Program-made: the position numbers and the translations under genes | Part shown: piece by piece, positions 45,286 to 56,311 of the stretch | How the letters are laid out: each line of letters starts with the position of its first letter | Position numbering within the stretch: position 1 is the first letter of the stretch | Notes under the pieces: generated by a model | The model's input: only the letters and a program-made list of their open reading frames with translations | Told to the model about the DNA's origin: nothing | Databases searched by the model: none | Assembly: GCA_000727475.1 (NCBI GenBank) | Contig: KL647296.1 | Location: 1,532,865-1,596,864 of the forward strand | DNA length: 64,000 bases | From: Sarcocystis neurona | Taxonomy: Eukaryota > Apicomplexa > Conoidasida > Eucoccidiorida > Sarcocystidae | Reading direction: 5' to 3'

Positions 45286-46804
45286 GGTATCTCACCGGCA
45301 GCAACATCGCCTGCGAACGCAGCAGCGGCGCAGTGTCAGCGTCAGGAACGGGGCAGCAACAAAGTCGCACAGGGAGAGCAGCGGCAGAAGAGCAGCAGCA
45401 GCGGCAAGGCGGGAGCGGCAGCAGTGGCAAGGCAGGAACAGCAGCAGTGGCAAGGCAGGAACAGCAGCAGTGGCAAGGCAGGAACAGCAGCAGTGGCAGG
45501 GGAGGAGCAGCAGCAGTGGCAAGGCAGGAGCAGCAGCAGTGGCAAGGCAGGAGCAGCAGCAGCGGCAAGGCAGGAGCAGCAGTAGCCACCGCCGTGAAGG
45601 AAGCGACAGCAGCAGGCCGAGCTGCGCACAGTGTACGAGCTGCTGCCACAACCACCGAACAGCAGCACACAACGTCGGCGGAGGAACGGATGAAGACGAA
45701 TAAACAAGCAGCAGGGAAAAAGGAAGCTAAACGAAAAACAAGGGATAGCAAAGACAGCAAGCAAACAATTCACGAAGGGAAGGAGAAGGACAGAGTTTTC
45801 AAAGAAACCCAAGAGTCTGCAGCGCGAAGAAAGGACGGGGGAGGAGACGGATCAACGCATGCGTACCAGGACATTCTTGACGACATTCGGACCGAGAAGA
45901 GGCGCAGGTCCAGGAGCAGCACCAGCAGCACGATGCGCGAAATACCCTCCTCTACTGCTGGGGAATGTCGCAGCTCCTGAGCGTGGAAACGTGCTGCCGC
46001 AGCCACTCCCGCCTTGGGGAGCCACACAGCGCTTCAGCAGCCTCCTGCGCATCGCTCTCAGCAGCGCTGCAGCCGGACAGCAGCAGCGCAGTCCACGCGG
46101 CGTCCATGCAAATCGGAAAGTCAGCGAGGAAACACACGTCGAACAAGTCACTAAAAAAGAAACGAAGAAGAAGAGACGGCGCATGCACGTCAACATTCAC
46201 CTGCCGGAGTATAAAGGCCCACACAAACATACGGACACATACACATACGCACACATATACACGTATTCTACGTATCTAGCCCTATCTGCGTAGCTGTCTG
46301 TGTCTACCGTGTCTATCATATGTGTATGGATACACGTACATTTGTATGTATAGAGATGTAGAAGACGTCGAAGGAAATCCGCAGAAAAACAAATGCAGCA
46401 GGGAGCTCGGAGGGCGTTCGCTGCTGGGGAGAAACTCCGCCTCTTCCGACGACGAGACGCGGAGGAGCAGAGACACACCCACTCACCCGGCAAAAATACG
46501 TGAGGAGACAAAATCGTTTATATCGCTCCGGCTACACACTTTTCCGCCACCTATACGCAGACGTATATATACGTCCACGCTTCAATCTTGCGAAAGTGGG
46601 GAAATGCTTCTATAAAGGACTAGACGAACTAGACGTGTCTACACATACACATACGTATACGTATATGCACGCATATATAGCGAGATGCACAGACACACGT
46701 ACACACGTCCATACACACAGGAATACGGAGAGACGGAGCTACAAACATACAACAATATGCAGTAGCTGGGAGATATCGACGTGTACGCATACAGCTGCAT
46801 GCAG

Positions 46805-46839
<35 letters not shown>

Positions 46840-48129
46840 CACACACACACACACATGTAGGCACGTACGTACGCACGTGAAGACAGAGAGGCGGAGCTAG
46901 CCATCTGCTCGCGCAGTAGGTGTCAGATATTGACGTGCGTGCATGCAGCTGCATGCGCGGCTGCAGTTGTCATCGGCCCCCAGAGAAATATATTTTAAAC
47001 AGCAGCAGAAGCAGCAGCTCGTGTGGACTACCCCAAGCTTCTGTGTCTCCCCCACCGCTGCAGCAGAGATGGTAGCTCTCCATAAAAAGAAGAACAGGCA
47101 GGAAGGCCAAGAAGGAGCCTCCTGATACAGACACACACGCACGTGCATGCATGTATACACAGACGCACAGAGACGCACGCACGTATACAGATACATACAC
47201 ACTAATGCATGCACGTATACACACATATACACACACACACATGTGCATGTATGTATCCACAGGAATATACATATACCCGCACATACACACAGACACACAC
47301 ATAGAGAGCGTACAAATTCTCGAGCAGATACACACGCATATACACACGCAAACGCGCCCGCGTATCCACACGCAAACACGCCTCCAAATTCACATGCGCA
47401 CCCACACGCAAACATCCATCCACACATATATGCAGGTAGACACACACGCACACATATGTAGACATCCCCCTGCATCTACGCATGCAGACACGTCCACAAG
47501 TTCACATGTGTACCCACAACCAGACATCCATCCACACACACACATACACACACGGAGACATCCCCCTGCGTCTACGCATGCAGAGAGGAACGCAGGCAGA
47601 CACAGACATGCCGACGGGCACCGCCACACTCACTTGCAGAGATGTATACATCGTACATGCATGCACGTGCACCCACCCTCCCACACAAGCGCCACATACA
47701 CAAGTCCGCAGAAACAGATGCGCAGGCGTGTACAGACACACGCATATACACCTGGGGAGACGCACGCCTCACCAGACGCAGAGACGTCTGCAATATACGA
47801 GTCTGGTAGACTTCTGCCGCATACGCAGGAACGCAGAGCTGCCCGCAGCCGTGCGTGGGTGGGCAGAGCAGCAGGCAGCCCCAGACAGACGCAGAAGGTC
47901 GACAGTGCGAGGCACAGAGAGACGGGGAGACACGGCAGCAGCAGAGAACTCCGAAGACGGTGAGGGGCAGAAACAGCGGGAGCGAGAGGGGCCGGTTTAT
48001 GCTGCCGCCAGGAAAACGGCCTCCCGGGGGGAAGACGTATGCAGACGCATGCCGGCCAGGCTTGTGACAGAGTCTCTGCAGAAGAAGAAGCCTGGGGCGA
48101 CTGCTGGAGACAGCAGCAGATTCGCATGA
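45286..48129 (+). CDS. Unidentified plus-strand gene with minisatellite-coded repeats
   Basis: Several plus-strand segments look coding and follow one another. 45286-45979 contains Ala/Gln/Ser repeats and then non-repetitive SAEERMKTNKQAAGKKEAKR ... THAYQDILDDIRTEKRRR. A segment at about 46030-46215 carries EETHVEQVTKKETKKKRRR. Weaker ones lie at 46370-46495 and 46960-47120. 47810-48129 reads ELPAAVRGWAEQQAAPDRRR through CRRMPARLVTESLQKKK to a TGA stop. The lysine/arginine-rich clusters could be nuclear signals. The start codon is unclear: an ATG at 45199 leads into a different frame of the minisatellite, and joins between segments were not resolved. No family was recognised. Confidence 0.4.
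45403..45586 (+). repeat. 23-bp minisatellite, eight copies
   Basis: Units start at 45403, 45426, 45449, 45472, 45495, 45518, 45541 and 45564. Each begins GGCAAGGCAGG (or a close variant) and ends AGCAGCAGT. Because 23 is not divisible by three, each successive unit is read in a new frame. All three plus frames therefore encode the same 23-residue repeat (around VARQEQQQWQGRNSSSGKAG). Confidence 0.95.
47410..47600. repeat. 96-bp duplication in CA-rich DNA
   Basis: The segment containing GACATCCCCCTGC(A/G)TCTACGCATGCAGA occurs at 47461 and again about 96 bases later at 47557, each preceded by a CATCCATCCACACA word. It lies within an acaca-rich block from 47130 to 47760. Confidence 0.75.
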
Positions 48130-49640
48130 CGAGGCCCCCGGGAGAGCCGCGGGCCTCTCTGTCTCGTCTCGCTGAAGCACCTACGCGGCCGGCGGCCGGA
48201 AGGCAGCAACAGAGAAATGCCCCGTCTCTTGTCACCCCGGGATTCACTTCACGAAAGTAGACGTACATGTATATATACATATAGGTCTACATATGTGTAT
48301 ATATGTGTACATACGGGTACACATATACATATATATATGTATGTGTAAATGCTTATAAACGCTCACAAGGATGCACGTATACACACGGACACGGATGTCT
48401 GTACAGATCTATATATGTGAAGTATACACATATCTATATGCATAGGTATATATATATGTCTATGAAAGTTAACATATATATGCTCACAAGAATACACATA
48501 CACATACAGACACAGGACTGTGTACGGATCTATATGTTATGTTTCATACATATGTATATATGTAGGTGTACGGGTATACATATATATATATGTATATAAG
48601 CTAAGATATAAATGCTCACAAGAATACACAGAGAGGTGTGTACAGATCTCTAAGTTTTTCGAGTGTACCTCGTTGGCGACGACTCGCTCTGGGTGTACGT
48701 ACACTCCGGAGAGAGACGGCGGAAGTGACGAGGGGGACTCTCAGACAGCCGCAGGCAAGACACATCGCCTCTGCTGCGTCCTCCTTCTCCATGATACCTG
48801 CGCAGCAACACGTTCCCGACGCAGCTCTCCCACTGCCCGTTCTTCTCCTTATACGAGCGCCTCTCTACATGCAAAAATTTCCTTTATATGTAACATACAC
48901 GCCCACACGAACTTACACATACATACGTACAGGCAGAGACGCAGACATATGTACTTTCCTCAAAAGATACATACAAATCCGTATGTATCCATATGTATGA
49001 CACAAATATATAAGCAGATGTGCCTGTATATATTCGTAAATATATGCGTGCATACTGTGTCCGTCTCCCTCTCCCACTCTCTATTTATATATATACATAT
49101 GTGTATGTATATACCCGGTTGCTGTCGCTCTCTCTGTCTCTGCATGCATGTGTTTCCACGTGTAATACGTAGGGACCATCTACGCTCGAAGATCTTCCAA
49201 CACTCATATAGACATACGTACATATTTTGTCTGCACCTATATCTGTGGAAGTGTTAATAGTAAATCAAACGATATATGCAAGTAGATAAATCTACACATA
49301 TATGGACATATACATACATACATATATACATACATACATATATACATACATACATATATACATACATACATATATACATACATACATGCATGCATACATA
49401 CATACAATTATTTATACATACATGTATTTTAATGCGGATAGTATACTCATAAAAATGTAAGATATACACGTACATAGATACACATGAATATAACATACCC
49501 ATAGTTGACAATATGTATACATATATGTTTTCGTGCACGCATGCGTCTAATATACATATACATATATATATATATATATATGTACATACTGAAGCACACA
49601 TGCGTATAGTATGTATGTGTATATATAGATATATGTAGAA
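48130..49640. other. Repeat-rich interval with one unresolved coding-like segment
   Basis: 48350-48655 contains three degenerate units of about 122-130 bases, each with GCTCACAAG and a CAGATCTAT/CGGATCTAT word. 48660-48880 reads protein-like on both strands (plus: RRWRRLALGVRTLRRETAEV; minus: SYKEKNGQWESCVGNVLLRR) and contains a GTGTACGTACAC palindrome at 48693-48704; I could not choose a strand. 49290-49400 is a 16-bp CATATATACATACATA tandem repeat. Confidence 0.5.
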
Positions 49641-49641
49641 A

Positions 49642-50560
49642 ATGCCGCAGTCAGAAGATTCTCAAAGGCCTACGAAGGTCGTTTTCGGCAGCCACCTCCG
49701 TCACGCGCCGCCTGCAGCAGCAGCAGCAACACATGCATTAGCAGAGAGGCACTCACATCAATTAACATGTATACGTGTATGTAGAATATATATAATATAT
49801 ATAATATGTATGTACGTATATACAAAGTATAGGTACGCAGAGAGACGAACATACATACGGATGCAAGGGGCGACTTTTGAGGTGTTGCTGGGTGGCCACG
49901 CGGGTAGCAGCAGGGGGAGAAGCAAATTCAGAAGTCGGCTGCTCAAGGGGGAGCAGACATGCCACGCGCAGGCAACGAAGACGAAGACGAAGAAAAAGCG
50001 GCTCCTCCACATGCGAGACGGGGAAGTGTGGGGAACCACCGGGAGACGCGGACGCAGCGAGACGGAGACGCAGACGCGTAGAGGACGACGCTGCAGGCGG
50101 AGGGGCGTTGAAGTCGCGTGCAGAGACATCGACGCGGCCGTATGTGCGGGGACGCTTGCGAGGCAGGAGACGAAGAAGCCGAGGGCCGGCCAAAGAGAGA
50201 AGCGAAAAACAGCAGCAGCGTCGTCGCACCGCAGCAGATGCAACAGCAGCAGCAGCACCCGCACGACCCCCCCACACCACCAGCGGAGGCCAGCACCAGC
50301 GGCAACAGCAGCAGACGCATACCCACGGCAGCAACAGCAGCCGCAGCAGCAACAGCAACAGCAGCAGCAGCAACAGCACACCACCCACTGGCAGCGGCAG
50401 CAGTTTACGCGGCAGCGGACGAGAGCAGTTGTGGGGGAGGAAAGCAGCAGCTTGGTCATAGAAAAAGAAGAATCTCTGCGCCGCAGCTCCGTCTCTCAGC
50501 AGCAGCAGAAGAAGAAATACCAGCAAACGACTCCTCCTACAGGCACCCCTGCAAATGTGT
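49642..50560 (+). CDS. Putative Arg/Gln-rich protein gene
   Basis: An ATG at 49642 starts MPQSEDSQRPTKVVFGSHLRH, a non-repetitive and plausible N-terminus. The frame runs through a TA/CATA tract (49785-49860) that is probably intronic, then an Arg-rich and Gln-rich region. A competing frame from about 49880 is equally protein-like, so splicing decides the product. Triplets are CAG on plus, consistent with sense-strand HAARs. No domain was recognised. Confidence 0.35.
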
Positions 50561-50589
50561 CCCCATGTTCAACCACACTCGCCGGATCT

Positions 50590-50823
50590 ACACGCGTACA
50601 TACATACACACATTCATACATATATACATACACATACATTACGTAAGATACACACATCCATATATAACGTACATAACGTACATAACATCCACCCATACAT
50701 ACACAACATACATACATACATACATGCATACATACATACACACATACATACATTACATACATACATATATACACATGCTGTACATCGCTTTCGCTATCTC
50801 ACTGTCTGCCCACATCCATATGT

Positions 50824-50856
<33 letters not shown>

Positions 50857-51065
50857 CGTAGGCATGCAAACAGCTACATATATATACATATATATATGAA
50901 TACTTAAATTTGTCTACATACGTACACGCATCCACATATATATATATATATATGTGTAGTAAAGCACGTCTATATATGTCCACGTATATATATATATATA
51001 TAGATATGAATACTTGATTTTGTGTACATACGTATATGCATATACATATATATATATGTGTAAGG
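50590..51065. repeat. CATA/TATA microsatellites
   Basis: CATA tetranucleotide repeats (50600-50790) are followed by several TATA blocks with intervening ATGAATACTTRAWTTTGT words near 50895 and 51006, suggesting an approximately 110-base duplication. No gene was seen. Confidence 0.7.
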
Positions 51066-52341
51066 TTTACACGAAGGAGAGGCTGAGACGAGGAGCAACA
51101 GCGGCGAGACGTCGAGCAGCGAAGGAGAGATAGGCCGCGGTGGCTCTTGCTGCGGCTGCTCGCTGCTGCTCTCTATCCCCTGCTGCAACGCTGCGACGGA
51201 AAATTGCGGGCCCTGCAACGACAAAAGACAAGGACAAAGGAAACGAAGGTTACGAGGAGGGAGGAGTAACAGGAGGAGAAGAAAAGAAGAAGGAGAAGGA
51301 GCAGCTGCTGTCCCTGACATAGCAGCAGCATTCACAGCAGCAGCAGGAGCGCCACCAGCGGCGGAGCAGCAAACACAGCAGCAGAAGCAGCAGTGGCAGC
51401 AGGAGCCGCAGCAGCAGCACCAACGGCAACACCACCGGGATGGCAGCAGCAGCAGCAGCAGTAACAGCAGTAGTCGCAGACGTAGCAGCGCCAGAAGCAG
51501 CAACAGCAGCAGCAGACGCCGTACAAGCAGCAGCAGAAGCAGCACCAGTAGTGGAAGCTGCAAAGGCAGCAGCAGCAGCAGAAGCCGCAGTAGGAGCAGA
51601 GGCAGCAGCAGCAGAAGCCGCAGTAGGAGCAGAGGCAGCAGCAGCAGCAGACGCAAGAGCAGCAGCAGCTGTGTCGCTTCTTCAAGTACCTGTGGCGGCA
51701 TCCAACTCCTGCTGCAGCTGATGCAAAGGGAAAAGCAGCTCTGTTTGTTGCGGCCGGTGCACACGCGCAGCAGCAGAAGACTTGCAAGAAGCAGAAGACG
51801 AAGAAACCGCGGGAGCAGAGGAAGAGGACGCGGCAGACGCACGCATGCAGCGCGCAGCTGCCGGAGGTGCAGGAGAGGAAGAGCAGGGAACTGAAGAAGA
51901 TATGAAATGATAAGACGACGCAGAAGAAGAAGACGAAAAACACCGAAGAGAGGAGGGGGACGCAGAAGGGCACGAGGAAGGCGGTAAACGAGAAACACAT
52001 GGAAAGCGGGAAGACGATGAAGAGGGGAGTGCAGAGGCGGAGGAAGAAGAGGAGACGGCAGGAAGAGAAGACGCAGAAGGAGCAGCAGGAGACGGAGACG
52101 GAGACGAAGCGAAAGTGGAACAGCAAGAAGACGACGGAAGCACGGCGGAGTCGCGTCCGACTGCTGCTGCTGCAAAATTGTTAACGTGCTGTGACGTGCC
52201 ACCCTTCGTAGACGTAATGGCACCGGGGGAGCAGCGCTGCGTGTCTGCAGCAGCTGCAGCATGTGATGCCATGTTGCGGCTGTTACTGCTGTTGATGCTG
52301 TTGCGGCTGCTGTAGCTGTTGCTGTTGGGCTGCTGCTGCAT
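51060..52341 (-). CDS. Putative Ser/Ala-rich protein, at least two exons
   Basis: An ATG at 52341 opens MQQQPNSNSYSSRNSINSSN and continues Ser-rich to LHQLQQELDAAT at about 51690, just before a GTACTT donor. A plausible last exon begins after TTGTCGTTGCAG near 51217 and reads IFRRSVAAGDREQQRAAAAR to RLSLSFV with a TAA at about 51060. The intervening CAG/CTG-rich DNA is unresolved. The plus strand over the same interval also gives an Ala/Glu-rich frame (51440-51721), so strand is uncertain. No family was recognised. Confidence 0.35.
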
Positions 52342-52344
52342 GTC

Positions 52345-52790
52345 CTCCTTAGAACCCGCGCGGCGCTAGCAGCCTATACAAGAGAAAGCTGCAGCAATTC
52401 ACAAGGCGCCCACGCATCGACACAGACATACACACCTACTTACATACATACTCTACATACACACCCTAGCATAGTATATACACATACATACACGCATATA
52501 CACATATACATGTGATACGTACACACAGATATATATATATATGTATACGCGCGTATGATAAACAACTATACATATATATATATATATTTCTGTACGTACC
52601 TATAGAAATACATATGTATATATATATGTATATATATGTGTATACTTACATACGTCAACACTTCTAAATATACATGTGTATTTGAGGACACATGTATATA
52701 TGAATATAGACACAGACATATATGTACACATATATACAAATGTGTATATGTATATATAAATATATCTGCGTACGTACAGCAGTTCTAGGG
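52345..52790. repeat. CATA/TATA microsatellites
   Basis: Dense simple repeats from 52430 to 52770 follow a short unique stretch. No gene was seen. Confidence 0.6.
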
Positions 52791-52814
52791 AGAAGGGAAT
52801 GACACAACAGCGAC

Positions 52815-53099
52815 GTGGGAGCTTCCGCTGCTGCCGCTGCTGCTGACTTTCTGACGTGCATGGCTTCGCTGTGCTGCAGAGCTGCTGCTGCTGCTGCTCA
52901 GTCCGAGCTGCTTCTCCTTGTGGCCGTCGAGGCGGCCACCCTCTGTTGCTGCTGCTGCTCTCCTCTCGGGTCCTTCGCCTTTGCTGCTGCTGCTGCTCCT
53001 GCTGCGTCTGACATGCTGCGACTGCTGCTGCTCCTACGGAAGCAACGCTGCCGGTCCTCCCTCCGTCGCGAGGCCTCTGCTGCCTGGCATCCCCGGCAT
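52815..53099 (-). CDS. Possible small HAAR-containing exon pair
   Basis: On minus, an ATG near 53097 reads MPGMPGSRGLATEGGPAALL and meets a GTAGGA donor at about 53038. Further on, the frame MSDAAGAAAAAKAKDPRGEQ with a Gln run is open to about 52910. The plus strand shows only Cys/Leu/Ala runs. Too short and repetitive to identify. Confidence 0.25.
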
Positions 53100-54270
53100 A
53101 TACATACATATACATGTACACGTACATTTATCTATATATATCTACGTATTCGTATACATGCATACCTACGTACATACACACAAGTATACGTACATGCCTA
53201 TTCTTATATATTTCTGTCTCTATGTGTGTACATATTCATACATACACAGAAATATGTGTACGTAAATAGTCTTACACATATGCAATCACGTGTAGATACA
53301 CTTTGATACATATATATACATATACAAACATATATATATATATATATATATATATGTTGACGAAGTGAAGTATGTGTGCGTGTATGTATAGAAAAGTGAA
53401 TTGTGGGGTGTCTGTAAGTCTGGTCGATAAATTTAGGTACACGCATGCGTAAATATTCGTCGACAAGAAGTGCGTATTCACCTGCAAATGTGGAAATTCT
53501 GCAGAAGTAGGGGGGACCACTTCACTTGGGCAGCAAAGCTCTCGGCAGTGGCTGCCTGCCCTTTGCCCACACCATTCTCTCCATACAAGTATATAGCTAC
53601 ATATCTTCATAGAGAAATAGACACATAGACAGATATATACAGATACATATATATATATAGGTAGGTATATATACGTAGACAGATAGATATATACATACGG
53701 AGAGAGACGGCTTGATAGATGTATATATAAACATATAGATAGGTAGACAGATGGATACATAGACAGACAGATAGATATATACGCGTATGTGTATAGACGT
53801 ATCCATCTATCTATCTGTGTTTATATATATATATGTATATTTACACGTATATATTTGTACTTATATAGACAGAGGCATACCTAGACAGACAGACAGACAG
53901 ATATACACCTATATATGCATATATATATAGTACGTATCTATCTATCTCTATATACATATATATATATATATATGTACATATATGTATATCTATATGTATA
54001 TATTTGTAATTATACAAACACATGAATACACAGACAGACACACAGAGATATACGCGTATATACGTACATAAGTATCTACCTATCTATCTATCTGTATATA
54101 CATATATATATATATATGTATATATTTGTATTTATATAATCAGGTGAATACACAGACAGACAGACAGAGAGATATATACGTATATATGTATATAAGTATC
54201 TACCTATCTATCTGTATATACATGTATTTATATATATATGTATATCTTGATGTATGTATTTGTACTTAAA
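53100..54270. repeat. Microsatellites and a 120-150 bp degenerate tandem repeat
   Basis: TA, CTAT and CAGA simple repeats fill this block. From about 53846 on, units beginning TATATTTGTA(C/A/T)TTATA recur at about 53848, 54000, 54122 and 54255. Each is followed by GAATACACAGACAGACAGA-like and ATCTACCTATCTATC-like segments. Unit length drifts between about 120 and 150 bases. No gene was seen. Confidence 0.7.
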
Positions 54271-54284
54271 TAGACACTTCTTAA

Positions 54285-54825
54285 TAACTTGGATGGATTT
54301 TCGAACCTGAAAGAAGAACTGCCGACGCGTCGCGTGGTTGAGGAAGCCGAGGAGGGCACGCATCGGTCGGCTCGGTCTCTCCTGCGCCCCCCTTCTCCTC
54401 CGCGATCTTCTCTTTTCTAAATCGCTGCGTATGTGTGTGTGTGTGTGTGCCAGGACGACCTGCAGAACTTCGTTGGGCGAGAATGGGGAGGAAGAAAAAT
54501 TGACGAGGAGGTACGACCCTCCCGTCGTTGACGGAGAGAACAGCAAAAAGAGGCAGGCAGCAGTTTTCGGGTGAATTTCTCGTGGAAAAGCCGTCGTGTA
54601 AGTCGTCACGCCCACAATAAAAGAAGAAGTCCCCTCCACTATTCGTCCTTCTGTGTCGAGCGAATTCCCGGCTGCGGTGGCCTCATTTTCCGCACACATC
54701 CGCACTCCCCCTGCAACGCCGTCCTCCTCCTCCTCCTCTTCTTCGCCGGCGTGATGCAAACGGGAGACTGCAGCAGTGGATGATGTCCCCGCGGATGTGC
54801 TGTTCGCGTATGTCAGGGCACACAC
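54285..54825 (-). CDS. Unidentified exon, acidic N-terminal part
   Basis: The minus frame contains STAAVSRLHHAG followed by a run of seven Glu, then non-repetitive NEATAAGNSLDTEGRIVEGT and IHPKTAACLFLLFSPSTTGG, then a basic segment (RSDLEKRRSRRRRGAQ) and FLNHATRRQFFFQVRKS. The frame begins with GTG, so this is probably an internal exon (acceptor CTTTTCTGTGAG near 54826) or several exons. No family was recognised. Confidence 0.35.
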
Positions 54826-54878
54826 TCACAGAAAAGGAGACACACGACGACGGAAAAGAGGAAGAGAGAAGAAGTTTC

Positions 54879-55742
54879 TTATATGCACGGCGGGCATATA
54901 CATGTAGGTGTGGTCATCGTCATTACCCGGTGGTTGTGTAGTTTTTGATTTCCACCGGTGGACAAAAAGCTCTCGCAAAAGGGAGGCCGGCAGCCTGCTG
55001 CGCCCCTACGTGCCACAGGACCGTTAACAAAGTAGCAGTGTGCAATCGAAGATAAAAGAAAAGCTGCAGGGGGACGGACGGGTCGAGAGGAAGTGGAAAA
55101 GTCTCCCATGTGGAACAGGAGGGTCGCGGTAATACTACTTCCGCTTGTTGCTGCTGCTCCTCCCCGCCTCAAGCGCATGCATGCACATGTTTGGGGCGGC
55201 CGGTCGTGGCGGTGCATGCGGCCCGTTCTGTTTTTTATCGGTCTTTTTTTTCTTCGACGCCGGGGTCGAGGCGTCCTCGCTGTCATTTCGATGATCTGGG
55301 CTTTCTTCTTCTCCTTAATTTCCCTTTTCTCGTCCCTCCCTTTGGCGACGCTCCTGCCTTGCGGAACGGCGCTGCTCGTGGCATGCCGAAGAAGAACAAG
55401 CAGCAGCAGTAGCGGTGGCGGCAGCAGCTGCGCGCTACAGAACGAAAAAGAAACAAATTCAGCAGGTGGGAGGGCAGAAAAGGGAAAGTCATTGCCCGGC
55501 TGCGTTGGCCGTCGTTTCTCCTTCTTCAAGGTCGCAGCTGTAGGGACAGCAGCGGCGGAAGCAGAGGGACAGCGACTCGAGATAGCAGCCAGCAGCAACG
55601 CCACTGCCGCCCTGGCAAGGAGCAGGAGCAGCAGCTGAAAGAAGGAGCAGCTGCCACAGAAGAAGGCACCAGGGAAAGGAAACTGCAGCAGAAGCAGCAC
55701 CAGCTCCGACCTGCGAACTGCAGCGGGGCCGGTGCCTGTCAC
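54879..55742. other. Coding-like region, strand unresolved
   Basis: The plus frame 55093-55638 reads MEKSPMWNRRVAVILLPLVA and contains two hydrophobic segments suggesting membrane spans, but its start and end are unsupported. The minus frame 55742-54879 is also open for 287 codons and ends in plausible sequence (NGPVARRGAAGCRPPFCE). I could not decide between them. Confidence 0.3.
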
Positions 55743-55779
55743 CAGAGCAGCAACAGCAGCAAGAATCCACCAGCCTACA

Positions 55780-56311
55780 AGCAGCTCAAGCAGCAGCTAC
55801 GTCGCGCCTGCGGCCTAACGCTGCAGCGGCAGCAGCTGCAGCAGCAACAGCAGGAGCTGCAGCAAGGCGCAGGAGGAGCAGCAACAGCAAGTTCAGCAGC
55901 AACAGCACGAGGAGCAGCGACAGCAGAAGCAGCAGCAACAGCAGGAGCAGCAGCAACAGCAGGAGGAGCAGCAACAGCAGGAGCAGCGGCAAGCCGCAGG
56001 TGGGGCAGCAACAGCAGGAGGACCACCACCAGCGGGAACAGGGGGTTAAGGAGCATTTTGAAGAAGTATCTCACGCAGGAAGCAGCTGCAGGGGAAGCGA
56101 AGGAACAGCGCGCGGGACGCAGACGAATCCAACAGGAGCGGCAGGAGAAGTCAACACCTAGACGGCAGGACCAGAACACTTGAAGAGGGCAGCAGCAGCA
56201 GCAGTAGCGGGAGCAAGAGTCGACGAGGAGATAGCAGTAGCAGGACCACAGGCGTGGAACCAGCAGCACCAGCAGAAGAGACGCAGAGACGGCGGCAGCA
56301 GCAGCGTAGAG
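55780..56311 (+). other. CAG-rich leader region before TGT
   Basis: CAG/GCA triplets cover 55820-56010. No ATG-started conserved sequence is present. It may be 5' untranslated or part of an upstream exon of the TGT gene. Confidence 0.4.

Noticed and set aside
50970..52262. 430-codon Leu-rich minus-strand frame
   Set aside because: CTG triplets read in the Leu frame; the Ser-rich frame starting at ATG 52341 is more protein-like and meets a splice donor.
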